Positions 53,550-63,748 of a DNA stretch of 64,000 nucleotides are shown one piece after another. The position numbers and the translations under genes are program-made. This stretch comes from Bradyrhizobium sp. CSS354 (GTDB taxonomy: Bacteria > Pseudomonadota > Alphaproteobacteria > Rhizobiales > Xanthobacteraceae), in assembly GCF_029051725.1 (NCBI RefSeq), contig NZ_JAACFU010000005.1, positions 248,001 through 312,000 on the forward strand, read 5' to 3'. The notes beneath the pieces are model-generated. The model did not search any database. It was not told the origin of the DNA and saw nothing but the letters and a program-made list of their open reading frames with translations. Position 1 is the first letter of the stretch; each line of letters begins with the position of its first letter.

Positions 53550-56500
53550 TCACCCCAGCCGGCCCGCTGCGTGCGCGAGCAGTGTGTACACTAGGCCCGT
53601 TTCCGAGGTCAGGTGGTTGCGCAGCTCCTGCGGGCCGCGGCCGTCGCGGGCGACTTCGTCGAGCAGACGTTCGAACTCGGCGACATAGCGGTCGACCGTG
53701 CCCTTGAAGTTGCGGTCGGAGCGATACTTGCGGGCGACCTCATCAAAGGCCTTCTGGCCGGCGGGCGTGTAGAGGCGCTTGGTGAAGGCCTTGTTCTCGC
53801 CGCGCTGGTAGCGGTCCCACATCTCGGACGCGAGGTTGCGGTCCATCAGCCGGCCGATGTCGAGCGACAACGATTCCAGCGGATTGCCGCCACCTTGCGG
53901 AGCCTGCGGCTGCGGAGCCGGTGCAGCCTGGCGGGCGCGCGGGGCCTCACGTCCGGTGGGTGCACCCTGGTTGGCGTCCGTGCGGCTCAGCAGGTCGGAC
54001 AGCCAGCCGTCGCGGCCCTGGTCGTTTCCGGCCGGTGCGACCGGCGGCGCTTCGGTGCGGCGCGAGGAGGCCGGCATGCCGAGGTCCGGCGGCGGCAGCG
54101 TCGAGGCGCTGGCGCTCTCGCGCATGCGCGTCTCGGTGCTGCGCGCGCCGACCGCCGCCAGCATCGGCTCTTCCTGACGCTGCACGCTGGCGCGGCCCGT
54201 CGTGGAGACGTCGAGGCCACGGCCGTGCTGGGCCACGATGCGGTTGAGCTCGGCGAGCGCCTCGATCTGGTCGACGATCACCTTGCGCATCTGCGCAGTG
54301 CTCTCGGCGGCCTCCTGGGGCATCTCGAGCACGCCGCGGCGCAGCTCGTTGCGGGTGGCTTCGAGCTCGTTGTGCATCTCGAACGCCATCTGCTTCATGC
54401 TGGAGACGAGGTTGGTGAACTTCTCGGTCGACTGCTTGAACATCGCATCCGCCTCGTCGGTGGTCTGGCGGTAGATGTCGTGCATGGCCTCGACGGTCTG
54501 CCGGTGCTCCTCTTCGGAGGCCGACCGCACCGCCTCGAACTGGCGGGTGATCGCGGCGGAACCGGCGCCGGCGGTCTCCGCCACGACGCGGGCGATGTCG
54601 CGGGCACGCTCTTCGGCGGCTGCCAGCGATTCATCGAGCAGGCCGGTGAAGCGCGACAGGCGCTGGTCGAGATCGGCCGTGCGCAGGTCGATCGTAGTGA
54701 CGAGCGATTCCAGCGCCTGCTTGCGTTCGGCGAGCGAAGCGGTGGTGTTCTTGTTGCTCTGCTCCACGACCTGCGCGGCCTCGACCAGTGCCTTGCCGTG
54801 CGCGTCGAACTGGGTCGACAGCTCGCCGAGATCCTGGAGCGCCCGCGTGGTCTTGCTGTTGAAGACGTTGAGCTGGTCTTCCAGGTTCTGCGTCGCAGCG
54901 CCGTTGCGCGAAGTGACGTCGTTCATCGCCGAGACGAAGTCGGCGACGCGCGTCACCAGCGCCCGCTCGAGCGAGTTGAGGTTGTCGTGCGCACCGGTCA
55001 GCACCTCCTGGAGCAGGATGTTGCCTTCGCGCAGGCGCTCGAACAGGGCGACCGTGTCGGTGCGCAGGATCTTGCTAGTCTCCTGCATCTCGGTGACGGC
55101 CGCGATCGAGACCTGGCGCGACTGGTCGATCGCCGCGCGGGAGGCCTGCTCGAGGTCCTTGAGCGACTTGTTGACGGCACCCGTCGCCATCTCGCTCGCC
55201 GAGTTGATGGTTCGCGCCACCTCGGAGCCGTTGCCCATCATGGTCTGCGAGAACGCGTGGCCGCGGGTCTCGATCGACTTCAGCGCGTCGGACGTGACGC
55301 GGTCGATGTCGAGCGTGAGCTGGCTGGTCTTGGAACCGATCGCGTCCACGAGCGAGCCGCGCTTGGCGTCGATCATGTTGGCGAGACGGTCCGACTGCTG
55401 CTGCACGTAGGTGACAATCTCGTCGGTCTTGCCGGTCATGGCCTGGCCGAAGCTGCTGCTGGCGGCGAGCACCGAACGCTCGACGTCCGCCGAGCTCGAC
55501 TTGACCCGCGAGCTTGCCTCGTTGGAGGCGTTGATCAGCGCGTTCTGGGCGTTGAGCGCGCTGGTCTGGATGTCGTTGGTCGCGTTCGCGGTGGCCGTGC
55601 TCAGCGTACGCTCGATCTCGCTCGAGATCGTGCGGATCTGGCTTGCGGCATCCGCCGAAGTCGAGGTCAGCGAGGTCTGCGCCTCACGCGCGCTGTTGAG
55701 GATGGTCGAGGCGGTGTCGGCGCCGACCGAGGTCAGCGTGCGCTCGATGTCCGTGGTCAGCGACTTGATCTGGCTCGCAGCGTCCGTCGAAGCGGAGATC
55801 AGCGTGCCCTGGGCTTCGCGTACGCCGCTGGTGAGCGCCTCGATGGTGGCGCCGCCGGCGGTCGCCAGCGCGCGCTGCATCTCGGCCGCCAGCGAACGAA
55901 CCTGGCCGGTCTGTTCGGCGGAAACCGCCAGCAGCGTGCTCTGGGCATCGCGGGCGCTGGTCGTGATCGTCTCGGCGGTCGACTGGCCGACCTGCGAGAG
56001 CGACCGATGCACTTCGGCGGCGAGAGACTTGACCTGGCTCGCCGCATCCGAGGACGCGTTGACGAGCGTGCTCTGGGCTTCGCGCGCGCCGGTCATGATG
56101 GTCTCTGCCGTCGCGGTGCCGGCCATCGAGAGCGAGCGCTGCACGTCCGAGGACAGCGCCTTGATCTGGTTGGCGGTCTCGCTCGAAGCCGCGACCAGCG
56201 CGCTCTGCGCGTCGCGGGCGCCGGCGGTGATCGATTCCGCCGTGGCGGAGCCGGCCATCGACAGCGAGCGCTGCACGTCGGCGGTGAGGGTCTTGACGTG
56301 GTTGGCCGCGTCTGAGGACGCCGTGACGAGCGTGGTCTGCACCTCGCGGGCACCGGCCAGGATCGAGGCGGCGGTCGCCGAGCCTGCCGACGACAGCGTG
56401 CGTTCGACGTCGGCCGTGAGCCCCTTGATCTGGTTGGAGGCATCGCCGGATGCTGCGACCAGCGTCGACTGCGCTTCGCGGGCGCTGGTCAGGATCGAGT

Positions 56501-59258
56501 TCGCGGCACCGGTGCCGACCGCGGTCAGCGCGCGCTCGACCTCGGCGGAGGTCATCTTGAGCTGGGCGTTGACGTCGGAGGAAACCGTCATCAGCGACTG
56601 CTGTGCGGTGCGCGCACCGGTTTGGATGGTCTCGCTGGTGTTGACCACGAGGTTGGTGAGCGAGCGCTCGGCGTCCTCGACATGCGAGCGGATCGCGGTC
56701 GAGATCATCTCGGCGCGGGACATCATGTCCTCGCTGGCCTGGCGTCCGCTGCTTTCGATGCGGCCGGCGACGGCCTCGACGCGCGAGCCGAGCAGGTCCT
56801 CGAACTGCGCCACGCGCACGTCGATGTCGCTGGCGACCGAGCCGACCTTGGTCTCGATGGCCTGCTGGATGTCCTGGAACCGCGCCGTGACCGTGTCGGT
56901 CAGGTGCATGCTGCGGCCGTCGATGATCTCGGTGACGCCGGTGATGCGGCGGTCGACCGCCTCGATCGCCTGCGCGGTGCCGTCCGTGAGCGTCGAGGTC
57001 AGGAGGGTGAGGCGGGTGTCGATCGACTGCACCGCCTGCGAGGCGCCGTTCGTCACCGCGGTGGTCAGATAGGTGAGGCGCGTGTCGATGGATTCGAGCG
57101 CCTGCGACGCGCCGCCGGTGAGCGTGGTCGTCAGATGCGTGAGGCGCGTGTCGATCGTCTGGATGGTCTGCGATGCGCCATCCGTCAGCGAGGTCGTGAG
57201 GTGGTTGAGGCGGTTGTCGATCGTCTCGATCGCCTGCGATGCGCCATCGGTTAGCGACGTCGTGAGATGGGTGAGGCGGTTGTCGATCGACTGGATCGCC
57301 TGCGCGGCACCGTCGGTCAGCGACGAGGCGAGCGTGTTGAGCCGTCCGTCGATGGTCTCGGTGACCGACTTCGCACGGGTATCGAACGACTGTTCGAGCG
57401 CGGCGACGCGGCCGACGAGCTGCTCGTCGAAGGTCTTGATGTGACCATCGATCGTCGAGTCGAGGCTGGAGATTTTGCCGTTCAGCGAGGTGTCGAGGTT
57501 GCTGACGCGCTCGCCGACCGTGGTCTCGAACTGCACCAGGCGCTGGTCGAGCACAGCCGTGATCGCGCCGCCGTTCGAGGTGAAGCGGGTGTCGAAATTG
57601 TCGACATAGGTCTTCAGCGACTCATGGATGTCCTGGGTGCGCTGGCCCATCCGATCGACGATCTCGCCGCCGAAGGTTTTCACGGTGCGGTCGAACTCGG
57701 AGATGTGGCGGGTGATCAGCGCGCCCAGCGTGCCGGAGTCGCGGGCGAACTTCTCGACCAGCTCGGTGCCCTGGTTCTTCACCAACTCGTCGAAGGCGCT
57801 CATCTGGAGCGACAGCGAGTCGTGCGCGGTCTCGGTCTGGCTGACGACCTTGGCGACCAGCGTGTTGACGGTGGCGTCGAGCGCTTCGCTCGCCTTGTCG
57901 CCGGAGGTCATGATGTGGCCGGCGAGGCGATTGCCGGCGTCGTCGATCTTGGCAGAGAGGTCGTTGGAGCGCAGTTCGAGCTCGAGCAGCAGCGAGTCCG
58001 ACGAATTCTTCAGGCTGTCGTGCACCTGCTCGGTGCGCTCGGAGATGCCGTCGACGATCGCGGCGGAGCGCTGCTCGAACTCGCCGGTGATGCGGTCGAT
58101 GCGCTCGTTCAGCATTTCGTGGACGCGGTCGGCGAGGTCGACGAACTCGTCGTGAACGTGGCCGGTCTTGAAATTGAGGCTGGTGGTCAGCCGCTCGCTG
58201 GCGTCGAGCACGGCGCGCGTGGTCTCGTTGCTGGCCTCCTCGAGGCGGTCGAGCAGGTCGCCGCCGCGCTCGCCGAGCGCGAGGATCATATTGTCGCCGG
58301 CGTTGCTGAGCGCACCGGTGATGTGGGCGCCGCGCTCTTCGAGCGCGCCTGTGATGGACTTGGCGACCTCGTCGACGCGCGAGGCGATCGCGTCCGAGAT
58401 CAGCGCGATGTCGTGGCGCAAATCGATCTGCACACCGGAGATGGCGCTGCGGACCTGCTCTGCCTGGCCGACCAGATTGTCGCGCTGATGCGCGATGTCC
58501 TGGAGCAGGGCGCGGATGCGCACTTCGTTGTCCGAATAGGCGCGTTCGAGCGCCGCGACCTCGTTGGCGACCAGCGTCTCGAGCTCGCCGGCGCGCGCGA
58601 TGGCGCGCTCGATGCCGTCGCCCATCGCCGCAACCTCGCGGCGGATGGCCTGGCCCACGGTGACCATCGAATCCGAGGCCGAGCCTTCCGGCTCGGAGAA
58701 GCGGATCGCAACCTGGGCCATTGCTTGCGCGACCGAGCTCATTTGCTGGCCGCGCCAGACGAGGCTCGCCAGGAAGAAGAACAGCATGATCGGCGCGAAG
58801 AACATCGTGACGAGGCCGGCAATGGCCAACACGCCGCCGCTCTGGCCCATCGCCGCCTGGATCGAAGGCAGGAAGCCGACCGTCAGCGCGGCGCAGGCCG
58901 CCAGCCAGATGACGGTGAAGATTGTCGCGCCGGTATAGATGTTGCGGGTCGGGCGTCCCGTTTGCAGCGTCTGCAAGAGCTGGCCGATGGTCGCACGGTC
59001 GTCATTGGCGGCGCGGCGCGAGGAGCGCGGCTCCTCGACCTGGTCGAACATCGCGCGTTCGTTCGCGGCAGGACGCGGGTCGAAGCTCGGTTCGTCGAAG
59101 ATCGGGGGAGCCGGTGGCCCGACCGGGGGCGGCGTTTCGCTGCGCATCGAGGCATTGCGGCTGGTGTCCGCAGCCGTGTCGCTGATGTTCAGGGCTTCCT
59201 GGATTGCAGAAAGCGCATCTTCTGTGGGGTCTTTGACCTTTTTCGGAGTGTTTGCCAT
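53550..59258 (-). CDS. Giant membrane-anchored coiled-coil protein, GPR/RgsE-like polar growth factor candidate
   Basis: 1902 residues. Pro-rich cytoplasmic N-terminus (about 40-65), two membrane helices (about 109-130 and 142-167), then some 1500 residues of helical coiled coil and a conserved-looking C-terminal domain (about 1790-1902: GRLMDRNLASEMWDRYQRG). Six units of a 22-residue repeat (SLTDGASQAIETIDNRLNHL-type) are encoded near 56.95-57.35 kb. About nine units of a 44-residue repeat (AREAQSTLVAASGDASNQIK-type) are near 55.5-56.6 kb. Size, topology and apolipoprotein-like 11/22-mer periodicity match GPR of Agrobacterium (about 2100 residues), which forms a ring at the growth pole. Homology is inferred, not computed. 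Confidence 0.85.
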   Translation of the reverse strand: MANTPKKVKDPTEDALSAIQEALNISDTAADTSRNASMRSETPPPVGPPAPPIFDEPSFDPRPAANERAMFDQVEEPRSSRRAANDDRATIGQLLQTLQTGRPTRNIYTGATIFTVIWLAACAALTVGFLPSIQAAMGQSGGVLAIAGLVTMFFAPIMLFFFLASLVWRGQQMSSVAQAMAQVAIRFSEPEGSASDSMVTVGQAIRREVAAMGDGIERAIARAGELETLVANEVAALERAYSDNEVRIRALLQDIAHQRDNLVGQAEQVRSAISGVQIDLRHDIALISDAIASRVDEVAKSITGALEERGAHITGALSNAGDNMILALGERGGDLLDRLEEASNETTRAVLDASERLTTSLNFKTGHVHDEFVDLADRVHEMLNERIDRITGEFEQRSAAIVDGISERTEQVHDSLKNSSDSLLLELELRSNDLSAKIDDAGNRLAGHIMTSGDKASEALDATVNTLVAKVVSQTETAHDSLSLQMSAFDELVKNQGTELVEKFARDSGTLGALITRHISEFDRTVKTFGGEIVDRMGQRTQDIHESLKTYVDNFDTRFTSNGGAITAVLDQRLVQFETTVGERVSNLDTSLNGKISSLDSTIDGHIKTFDEQLVGRVAALEQSFDTRAKSVTETIDGRLNTLASSLTDGAAQAIQSIDNRLTHLTTSLTDGASQAIETIDNRLNHLTTSLTDGASQTIQTIDTRLTHLTTTLTGGASQALESIDTRLTYLTTAVTNGASQAVQSIDTRLTLLTSTLTDGTAQAIEAVDRRITGVTEIIDGRSMHLTDTVTARFQDIQQAIETKVGSVASDIDVRVAQFEDLLGSRVEAVAGRIESSGRQASEDMMSRAEMISTAIRSHVEDAERSLTNLVVNTSETIQTGARTAQQSLMTVSSDVNAQLKMTSAEVERALTAVGTGAANSILTSAREAQSTLVAASGDASNQIKGLTADVERTLSSAGSATAASILAGAREVQTTLVTASSDAANHVKTLTADVQRSLSMAGSATAESITAGARDAQSALVAASSETANQIKALSSDVQRSLSMAGTATAETIMTGAREAQSTLVNASSDAASQVKSLAAEVHRSLSQVGQSTAETITTSARDAQSTLLAVSAEQTGQVRSLAAEMQRALATAGGATIEALTSGVREAQGTLISASTDAASQIKSLTTDIERTLTSVGADTASTILNSAREAQTSLTSTSADAASQIRTISSEIERTLSTATANATNDIQTSALNAQNALINASNEASSRVKSSSADVERSVLAASSSFGQAMTGKTDEIVTYVQQQSDRLANMIDAKRGSLVDAIGSKTSQLTLDIDRVTSDALKSIETRGHAFSQTMMGNGSEVARTINSASEMATGAVNKSLKDLEQASRAAIDQSRQVSIAAVTEMQETSKILRTDTVALFERLREGNILLQEVLTGAHDNLNSLERALVTRVADFVSAMNDVTSRNGAATQNLEDQLNVFNSKTTRALQDLGELSTQFDAHGKALVEAAQVVEQSNKNTTASLAERKQALESLVTTIDLRTADLDQRLSRFTGLLDESLAAAEERARDIARVVAETAGAGSAAITRQFEAVRSASEEEHRQTVEAMHDIYRQTTDEADAMFKQSTEKFTNLVSSMKQMAFEMHNELEATRNELRRGVLEMPQEAAESTAQMRKVIVDQIEALAELNRIVAQHGRGLDVSTTGRASVQRQEEPMLAAVGARSTETRMRESASASTLPPPDLGMPASSRRTEAPPVAPAGNDQGRDGWLSDLLSRTDANQGAPTGREAPRARQAAPAPQPQAPQGGGNPLESLSLDIGRLMDRNLASEMWDRYQRGENKAFTKRLYTPAGQKAFDEVARKYRSDRNFKGTVDRYVAEFERLLDEVARDGRGPQELRNHLTSETGLVYTLLAHAAGRLG

Positions 59259-59436
59259 GTTCAGTCCGAGCCCTCGTTACTTGTACGCGTCCCCCCGCGA
59301 GCTCTGCGCGCTACGCAAGCCCACAGTCCGGATCATGCCGCTTGCGCGGATCTCCGAGCCATCCCCACCCGGACGGCTTGTCCGCCAATTTCTCCAACAT
59401 CCTATTGGCAGAGCGTCGCGAATGAAATGCCCGCGA

Positions 59437-59451
59437 TTAAGACATTCTTAA
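59437..59451. promoter_or_regulatory. CtrA-type binding site TTAA-N7-TTAA
   Basis: TTAAGACATTCTTAA is a perfect CtrA consensus in the 396-bp divergent region between the giant coiled-coil gene (starts 59258) and the Hpt gene (starts 59655). The rest of that region is AT-rich and has no ORF. Confidence 0.6.
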
Positions 59452-59577
59452 TCATCGTTAACAGGATCGTGCCGTAAGGCCTTAGCAATAAATGGAATTC
59501 TCCACGGAACTCGCCGGATTGCGGCAACTTTTCGTCAATAAACAGGCAGATTTGCGTAAAACGGCCGGAACATTTCG

Positions 59578-59585
59578 TTAACCAT
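59578..59585. promoter_or_regulatory. CtrA half-site TTAACCAT
   Basis: TTAACCAT, the known single half-site motif for CtrA, 70 bases before the Hpt start. It supports the full site 127 bases upstream. Confidence 0.4.
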
Positions 59586-59654
59586 TTCCGTGCTTGGGTG
59601 GAGGGAACTTGACCGCCGGACCGGCGGACAACGCGCGATGCCGGGGCCTGCGCC

Positions 59655-60029
59655 ATGACGCCTGAACTGCAACGGATGGACTGGATGCCCTCGCCCCCGC
59701 TTGCACCCATCGACAGCCCGCTCGACCTCGATCATCTCTCCCGCATGACGCTCGGCGATTCCGAGCTGGAACAGGAAGTGCTGGCGATGTTTGCCGAGCA
59801 GGCGGTGCGCCTGATCGCGGCAATGGCAGCGCTGCCCGCCGAGGCCGGTGTACTCGCCCACAAGCTCAAGGGCTCGGCGCGCGGGATCGGCGCCTTTGCG
59901 GTGGCGGATGCCGCAGCCAGCCTGGAGACCGCGATCCAGACCGGCCAGGGCCGGCCTCACGCCTTCGCCGCGCTGAAAGAGGCGGTGACCGAAGCGCGCG
60001 CCGCCATCGGGGCGATCCTCAACCCTTAG
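59655..60029 (+). CDS. Hpt domain histidine phosphotransfer protein
   Basis: 124-residue four-helix phosphorelay protein. The phosphorylatable His69 lies in LAHKLKGSARGIGAF, a classic Hpt motif. There are no kinase or receiver domains. Stand-alone Hpt proteins relay phosphate between hybrid kinases and response regulators. It is distinct from ChpT, which is larger with a degenerate ATPase domain. Its divergence from a polar-growth protein across CtrA-type sites suggests a cell-cycle relay. Confidence 0.88.
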   Translation: MTPELQRMDWMPSPPLAPIDSPLDLDHLSRMTLGDSELEQEVLAMFAEQAVRLIAAMAALPAEAGVLAHKLKGSARGIGAFAVADAAASLETAIQTGQGRPHAFAALKEAVTEARAAIGAILNP

Positions 60030-60056
60030 GCTGACAGGGCCAGAGCCGTCCTCTAG

Positions 60057-60114
60057 TGTTTTGTTTTGACGGGTTTTCTTCCCGCGAAGCGGTATTCACG
60101 ACTTATCAAAACGC
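60057..60114. repeat. Possible dispersed rhizobial repeat
   Basis: TTTTGTTTTGACGGGTTTTC followed by CGCGAAGCGGTATTCAC resembles a short intergenic sequence that recurs in Bradyrhizobium. It lies in the 165-bp gap before the ferredoxin gene. The identification is from memory. Confidence 0.35.
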
Positions 60115-60194
60115 TATGGCGCCGGGCTGATCGACCCGTTATAGGACAGCCCGGACCCTCCTTCATTCCCTAGATCGCGGCAGTACGAGCACAC

Positions 60195-60515
60195 ATGGCC
60201 AAAATTCACTTTGTCGATCACAAGGGCGAAACCCGTACGGTGGACGTCGAGAACGGCGCGACTGTGATGGAAGCCGCCATCCGCAACAGCATTCCCGGCA
60301 TCGAGGCCGAATGCGGCGGCGCGTGCGCCTGCGCCACCTGCCATGTCTATGTCGACGAAGCGTGGCGCGAGAAGGTCGGCAGCCCGACGCCGATGGAAGA
60401 GGACATGCTCGACTTCGGCTTCGACGTACGCCCGAACTCGCGCCTGTCCTGCCAGATCAAGGTCTCCGACGATCTCGACGGCCTCGTCGTGGCGACGCCG
60501 GAGCGGCAGGCCTAA
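60195..60515 (+). CDS. [2Fe-2S] ferredoxin, adrenodoxin type
   Basis: 106-residue electron carrier. Four cluster ligands are visible: Cys40, Cys46, Cys49 and Cys85, in the adrenodoxin spacing C-x5-C-x2-C-x35-C; an extra Cys44 lies in the [12 protein letters not shown] loop. Similar ferredoxins serve P450s, Fe-S assembly (Fdx) and other oxygenases. A ferredoxin-NADP reductase gene lies 660 bases downstream on the same strand and is a plausible partner. Confidence 0.94.
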   Translation: MAKIHFVDHKGETRTVDVENGATVMEAAIRNSIPGIEAECGGACACATCHVYVDEAWREKVGSPTPMEEDMLDFGFDVRPNSRLSCQIKVSDDLDGLVVATPERQA

Positions 60516-60527
60516 CTCTCTTAGCTA

Positions 60528-60995
60528 TCATGTGCTCGGCGGCGCGACCTCGATGCCGCACTTGTGCCAGGGGCTGAGCTTCTTGAGCACTTCCGCGGTG
60601 AGTGGCGTTGGCCGGCGCGACGCTTCGTCGATCATCACGGCGACCGACGTCGCCGATGCAATGCACTTCCCTTCCGAAAATACCACCTGCTCGAACGTCA
60701 CCGACGTTCGTCCCAGCTTCGCGACGCCGAGGCCGAGTTCGATTGTGTTCGGCCAGTGCAACTCGGCGCGAAAATGGATGTCGAGCCGCACCATGATCCA
60801 GGCAAGTCCCGGCGGCGTCAGCCCGTATTCCGGGAGCTTCGTCAGCGTGACACGGCCGGTCTCGAAATAGGTAGCGTAGACCGCGTTGTTGACGTGCTGG
60901 TTGGGGTCGAGATCGCCGAAGCGGACATTGTCGCTGAGGCGAAAAGGATAGTCCTCCAGGCGCGGCGTCGTATCGAGGCGGCTTGGTGCGTTCAC
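60528..60995 (-). CDS. Acyl-CoA thioesterase, hot-dog fold (YbgC/4HBT family)
   Basis: 155-residue thioesterase. The active-site segment RFGDLDPNQHVNNAVYATYF (residues 26-45) has the Asp and HVNN of the 4HBT family. The substrate is an acyl- or aroyl-CoA. It sits opposite in strand between the ferredoxin and its reductase, so it is probably unrelated to them. Confidence 0.9.
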   Translation of the reverse strand: MNAPSRLDTTPRLEDYPFRLSDNVRFGDLDPNQHVNNAVYATYFETGRVTLTKLPEYGLTPPGLAWIMVRLDIHFRAELHWPNTIELGLGVAKLGRTSVTFEQVVFSEGKCIASATSVAVMIDEASRRPTPLTAEVLKKLSPWHKCGIEVAPPST

Positions 60996-61165
60996 CGATT
61001 GATCTCCGTCATAGCGTTGCTGGTTACAGCCCAGTTATCCTGACCCGGCAAGTGGGTGCGGCTGCGGGGCGCTCCCGCTTTTATGCCTTCCCTGATCCAT
61101 CCCCGTTGGCTAGACAGGCAGGGTCACCTCGGCCCAAAGGGCGCCGTCCCACCGAACGACGATAA

Positions 61166-62203
<1,038 letters not shown>

Positions 62204-62313
62204 CGGCGGCGGGCGATGCCCCATGTTTCTGGTGCTGGAACAGTTCGCGAAATCGCCGTAGTCTGCGGCCATTGCAGTAGGCGGCTTAGCAAGGCGATTG
62301 GCTCAGCAAGGTG

Positions 62314-62922
62314 ATGATAATGCGGACTCTCTTTTCCAGCTTTCGGTTGTTCTCGCTCCTCGCGCTCGCGATGTCGCTCGGCGCGGTGAGCCCGGTTGCG
62401 GCGCAAGTGCAGCAGCCGACCGCCGCGGGCCTCTGGCAGAAGGTCGAAGACGGCAAGACGGTGGGATGGTTCCTCTTCGTCGACCACAACGGCATCTTCG
62501 AAGGCGTCATCGCAAAAACCTTTCCGCGGCCCGGCGACGATCCGAACGAGATCTGCGCGAAATGCACGGATGATCGCAAGAACGCGCCGGTGCTCGGCCT
62601 CTCCTTCATCCGCGACATGAAGCGCGATGGCTTGAAGTATGACGGCGGTAACGTGGTCAATCCGCGCGACGGCAACATCTGGAAGGCCAAGATGACGGTC
62701 AGTCCGGATGGGCAGACCCTGACGATGCGCGGCTTCCTCGGCATTTCCCTGTTCGGCAAGGATGAGACCTGGACGCGTCTTCCCGACGCCAACATCGCGC
62801 AGGTCGATCCCGCCATCGTCGCGAAATATCTCCCGGCGCAAGCAACCGCTGCGACAAAGCCGGTGCCCGCGCCTGCGGCGAAGAAGGGCGGCGCGATGAT
62901 GGCGCCGGCGCCGAAGCAGTAG
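62314..62922 (+). CDS. DUF2147 domain secreted protein
   Basis: 202-residue exported protein with a signal peptide ([20 protein letters not shown], cleavage near AAQ). The DUF2147 domain is seen as [40 protein letters not shown] and [20 protein letters not shown] Lys/Pro/Ala tail follows. The function is unknown. Start codons at 62314 and 62320 are both plausible, since AAGG lies just ahead. Confidence 0.85.
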   Translation: MIMRTLFSSFRLFSLLALAMSLGAVSPVAAQVQQPTAAGLWQKVEDGKTVGWFLFVDHNGIFEGVIAKTFPRPGDDPNEICAKCTDDRKNAPVLGLSFIRDMKRDGLKYDGGNVVNPRDGNIWKAKMTVSPDGQTLTMRGFLGISLFGKDETWTRLPDANIAQVDPAIVAKYLPAQATAATKPVPAPAAKKGGAMMAPAPKQ

Positions 62923-63302
62923 GGTCTACGTCGCGCGCTTTGCCGCCCGAACTTCCGTAGCTCCACACACCGCCGTCATTGCTCGCGAAGGCCGGGGGGC
63001 TCCAGTACGCCGCAGTCTCTCAGCGTTCTTGCGCGGTGTCCGTGGCCCCGTGCGCAATCGCGCATGCGGCCGGCGATGACCGCGGAGATCTTGGCGCGCG
63101 AGTAGCGGTCATACCGGTCGAAAGACGAATGCGTGCCGGCCGCGCGCCAGTAGTTCCCCGGAATGCGCGGTGGCGCCGGATTTGCATAGCTTTCCGCAAA
63201 GCTGTTGGGGGATGAGTCGCCGTCCTTGACGCCTTCGCCGAGTCGCGGAAGGCGGACGGCAACTATCGCCCCGCGGCGATGACCTCGATCCGCGGAGACG
63301 AC
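62923..63302. other. Gene-free 380-bp stretch, part of it repeat-like
   Basis: No ORF with gene-like codon use is seen. The part near 62970-63060 (CGTCATTGCTCGCGAAGGC, then CTCCAGTACGCCGC) resembles a dispersed rhizobial repeat and shares its first nine bases with the CGTCATTGCGAGCG family. The remainder shows nothing I recognise. Confidence 0.4.
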
Positions 63303-63659
63303 ATGAGACGTGCAATAACGTGTGCCGCCATGCTGCTGGTCCTGACGGTGCTGTTGACGGCCCCGATGATGGCGCGCGACGACGGGCGCTACGCCAACTC
63401 GCCATTAAAGCCCTGGTTCGAGAGCCTGCACAGCGAATACGGCCAATGCTGCTCGGATGCCGATGGCTATGTGGTCGCCGATGTCGACTGGGAGTCCGAC
63501 AAGGGCCGTTATCGCGTACATCTCGACGGCGAATGGGTGGTCGTGCCCGACGGCGCCGTCATCACCGAGCCGAACAAGATCGGCCGCACCATGGTGTGGA
63601 AGCACTATATCGACGGCCATCCGCGCGTGCGCTGCTTCATGCCGGGCAGCATGACGTAG
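63303..63659 (+). CDS. Small secreted hypothetical protein
   Basis: 118 residues. A signal peptide (MRRAITCAAMLLVLTVLLTA) precedes a domain with YGQCCSDADGYVVADVDWES and GRTMVWKHYIDGHPRVRCFM; three Cys are present in the mature part. GGAG lies 6 bases before the ATG. Similar small exported proteins with a CCSD/CC motif are common in Bradyrhizobium and uncharacterised. Confidence 0.75.
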   Translation: MRRAITCAAMLLVLTVLLTAPMMARDDGRYANSPLKPWFESLHSEYGQCCSDADGYVVADVDWESDKGRYRVHLDGEWVVVPDGAVITEPNKIGRTMVWKHYIDGHPRVRCFMPGSMT

Positions 63660-63748
63660 ACTGAAGCGTCATCCCGGGCGAAACGTAGCGTCGAAACGGG
63701 ACTCGCACCAATGCATCCACGCGGCGAGGCAGCGCCCGCGCGCGGCGC

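Noticed and set aside
53613..56315. 900-residue plus-strand open frame opposite the giant coiled-coil gene (and a 736-residue one at 57267-59477)
   Set aside because: Composition mirrors the repeat gene on the other strand. The minus-strand frame has membrane helices, coherent repeats, a terminator and promoter sites, and the plus frames have none of these.
55500..57345. Regular repeats considered as a CRISPR array
   Set aside because: Units of 66 and 132 bp are contiguous, without unique spacers, and translate in frame into helical protein repeats.
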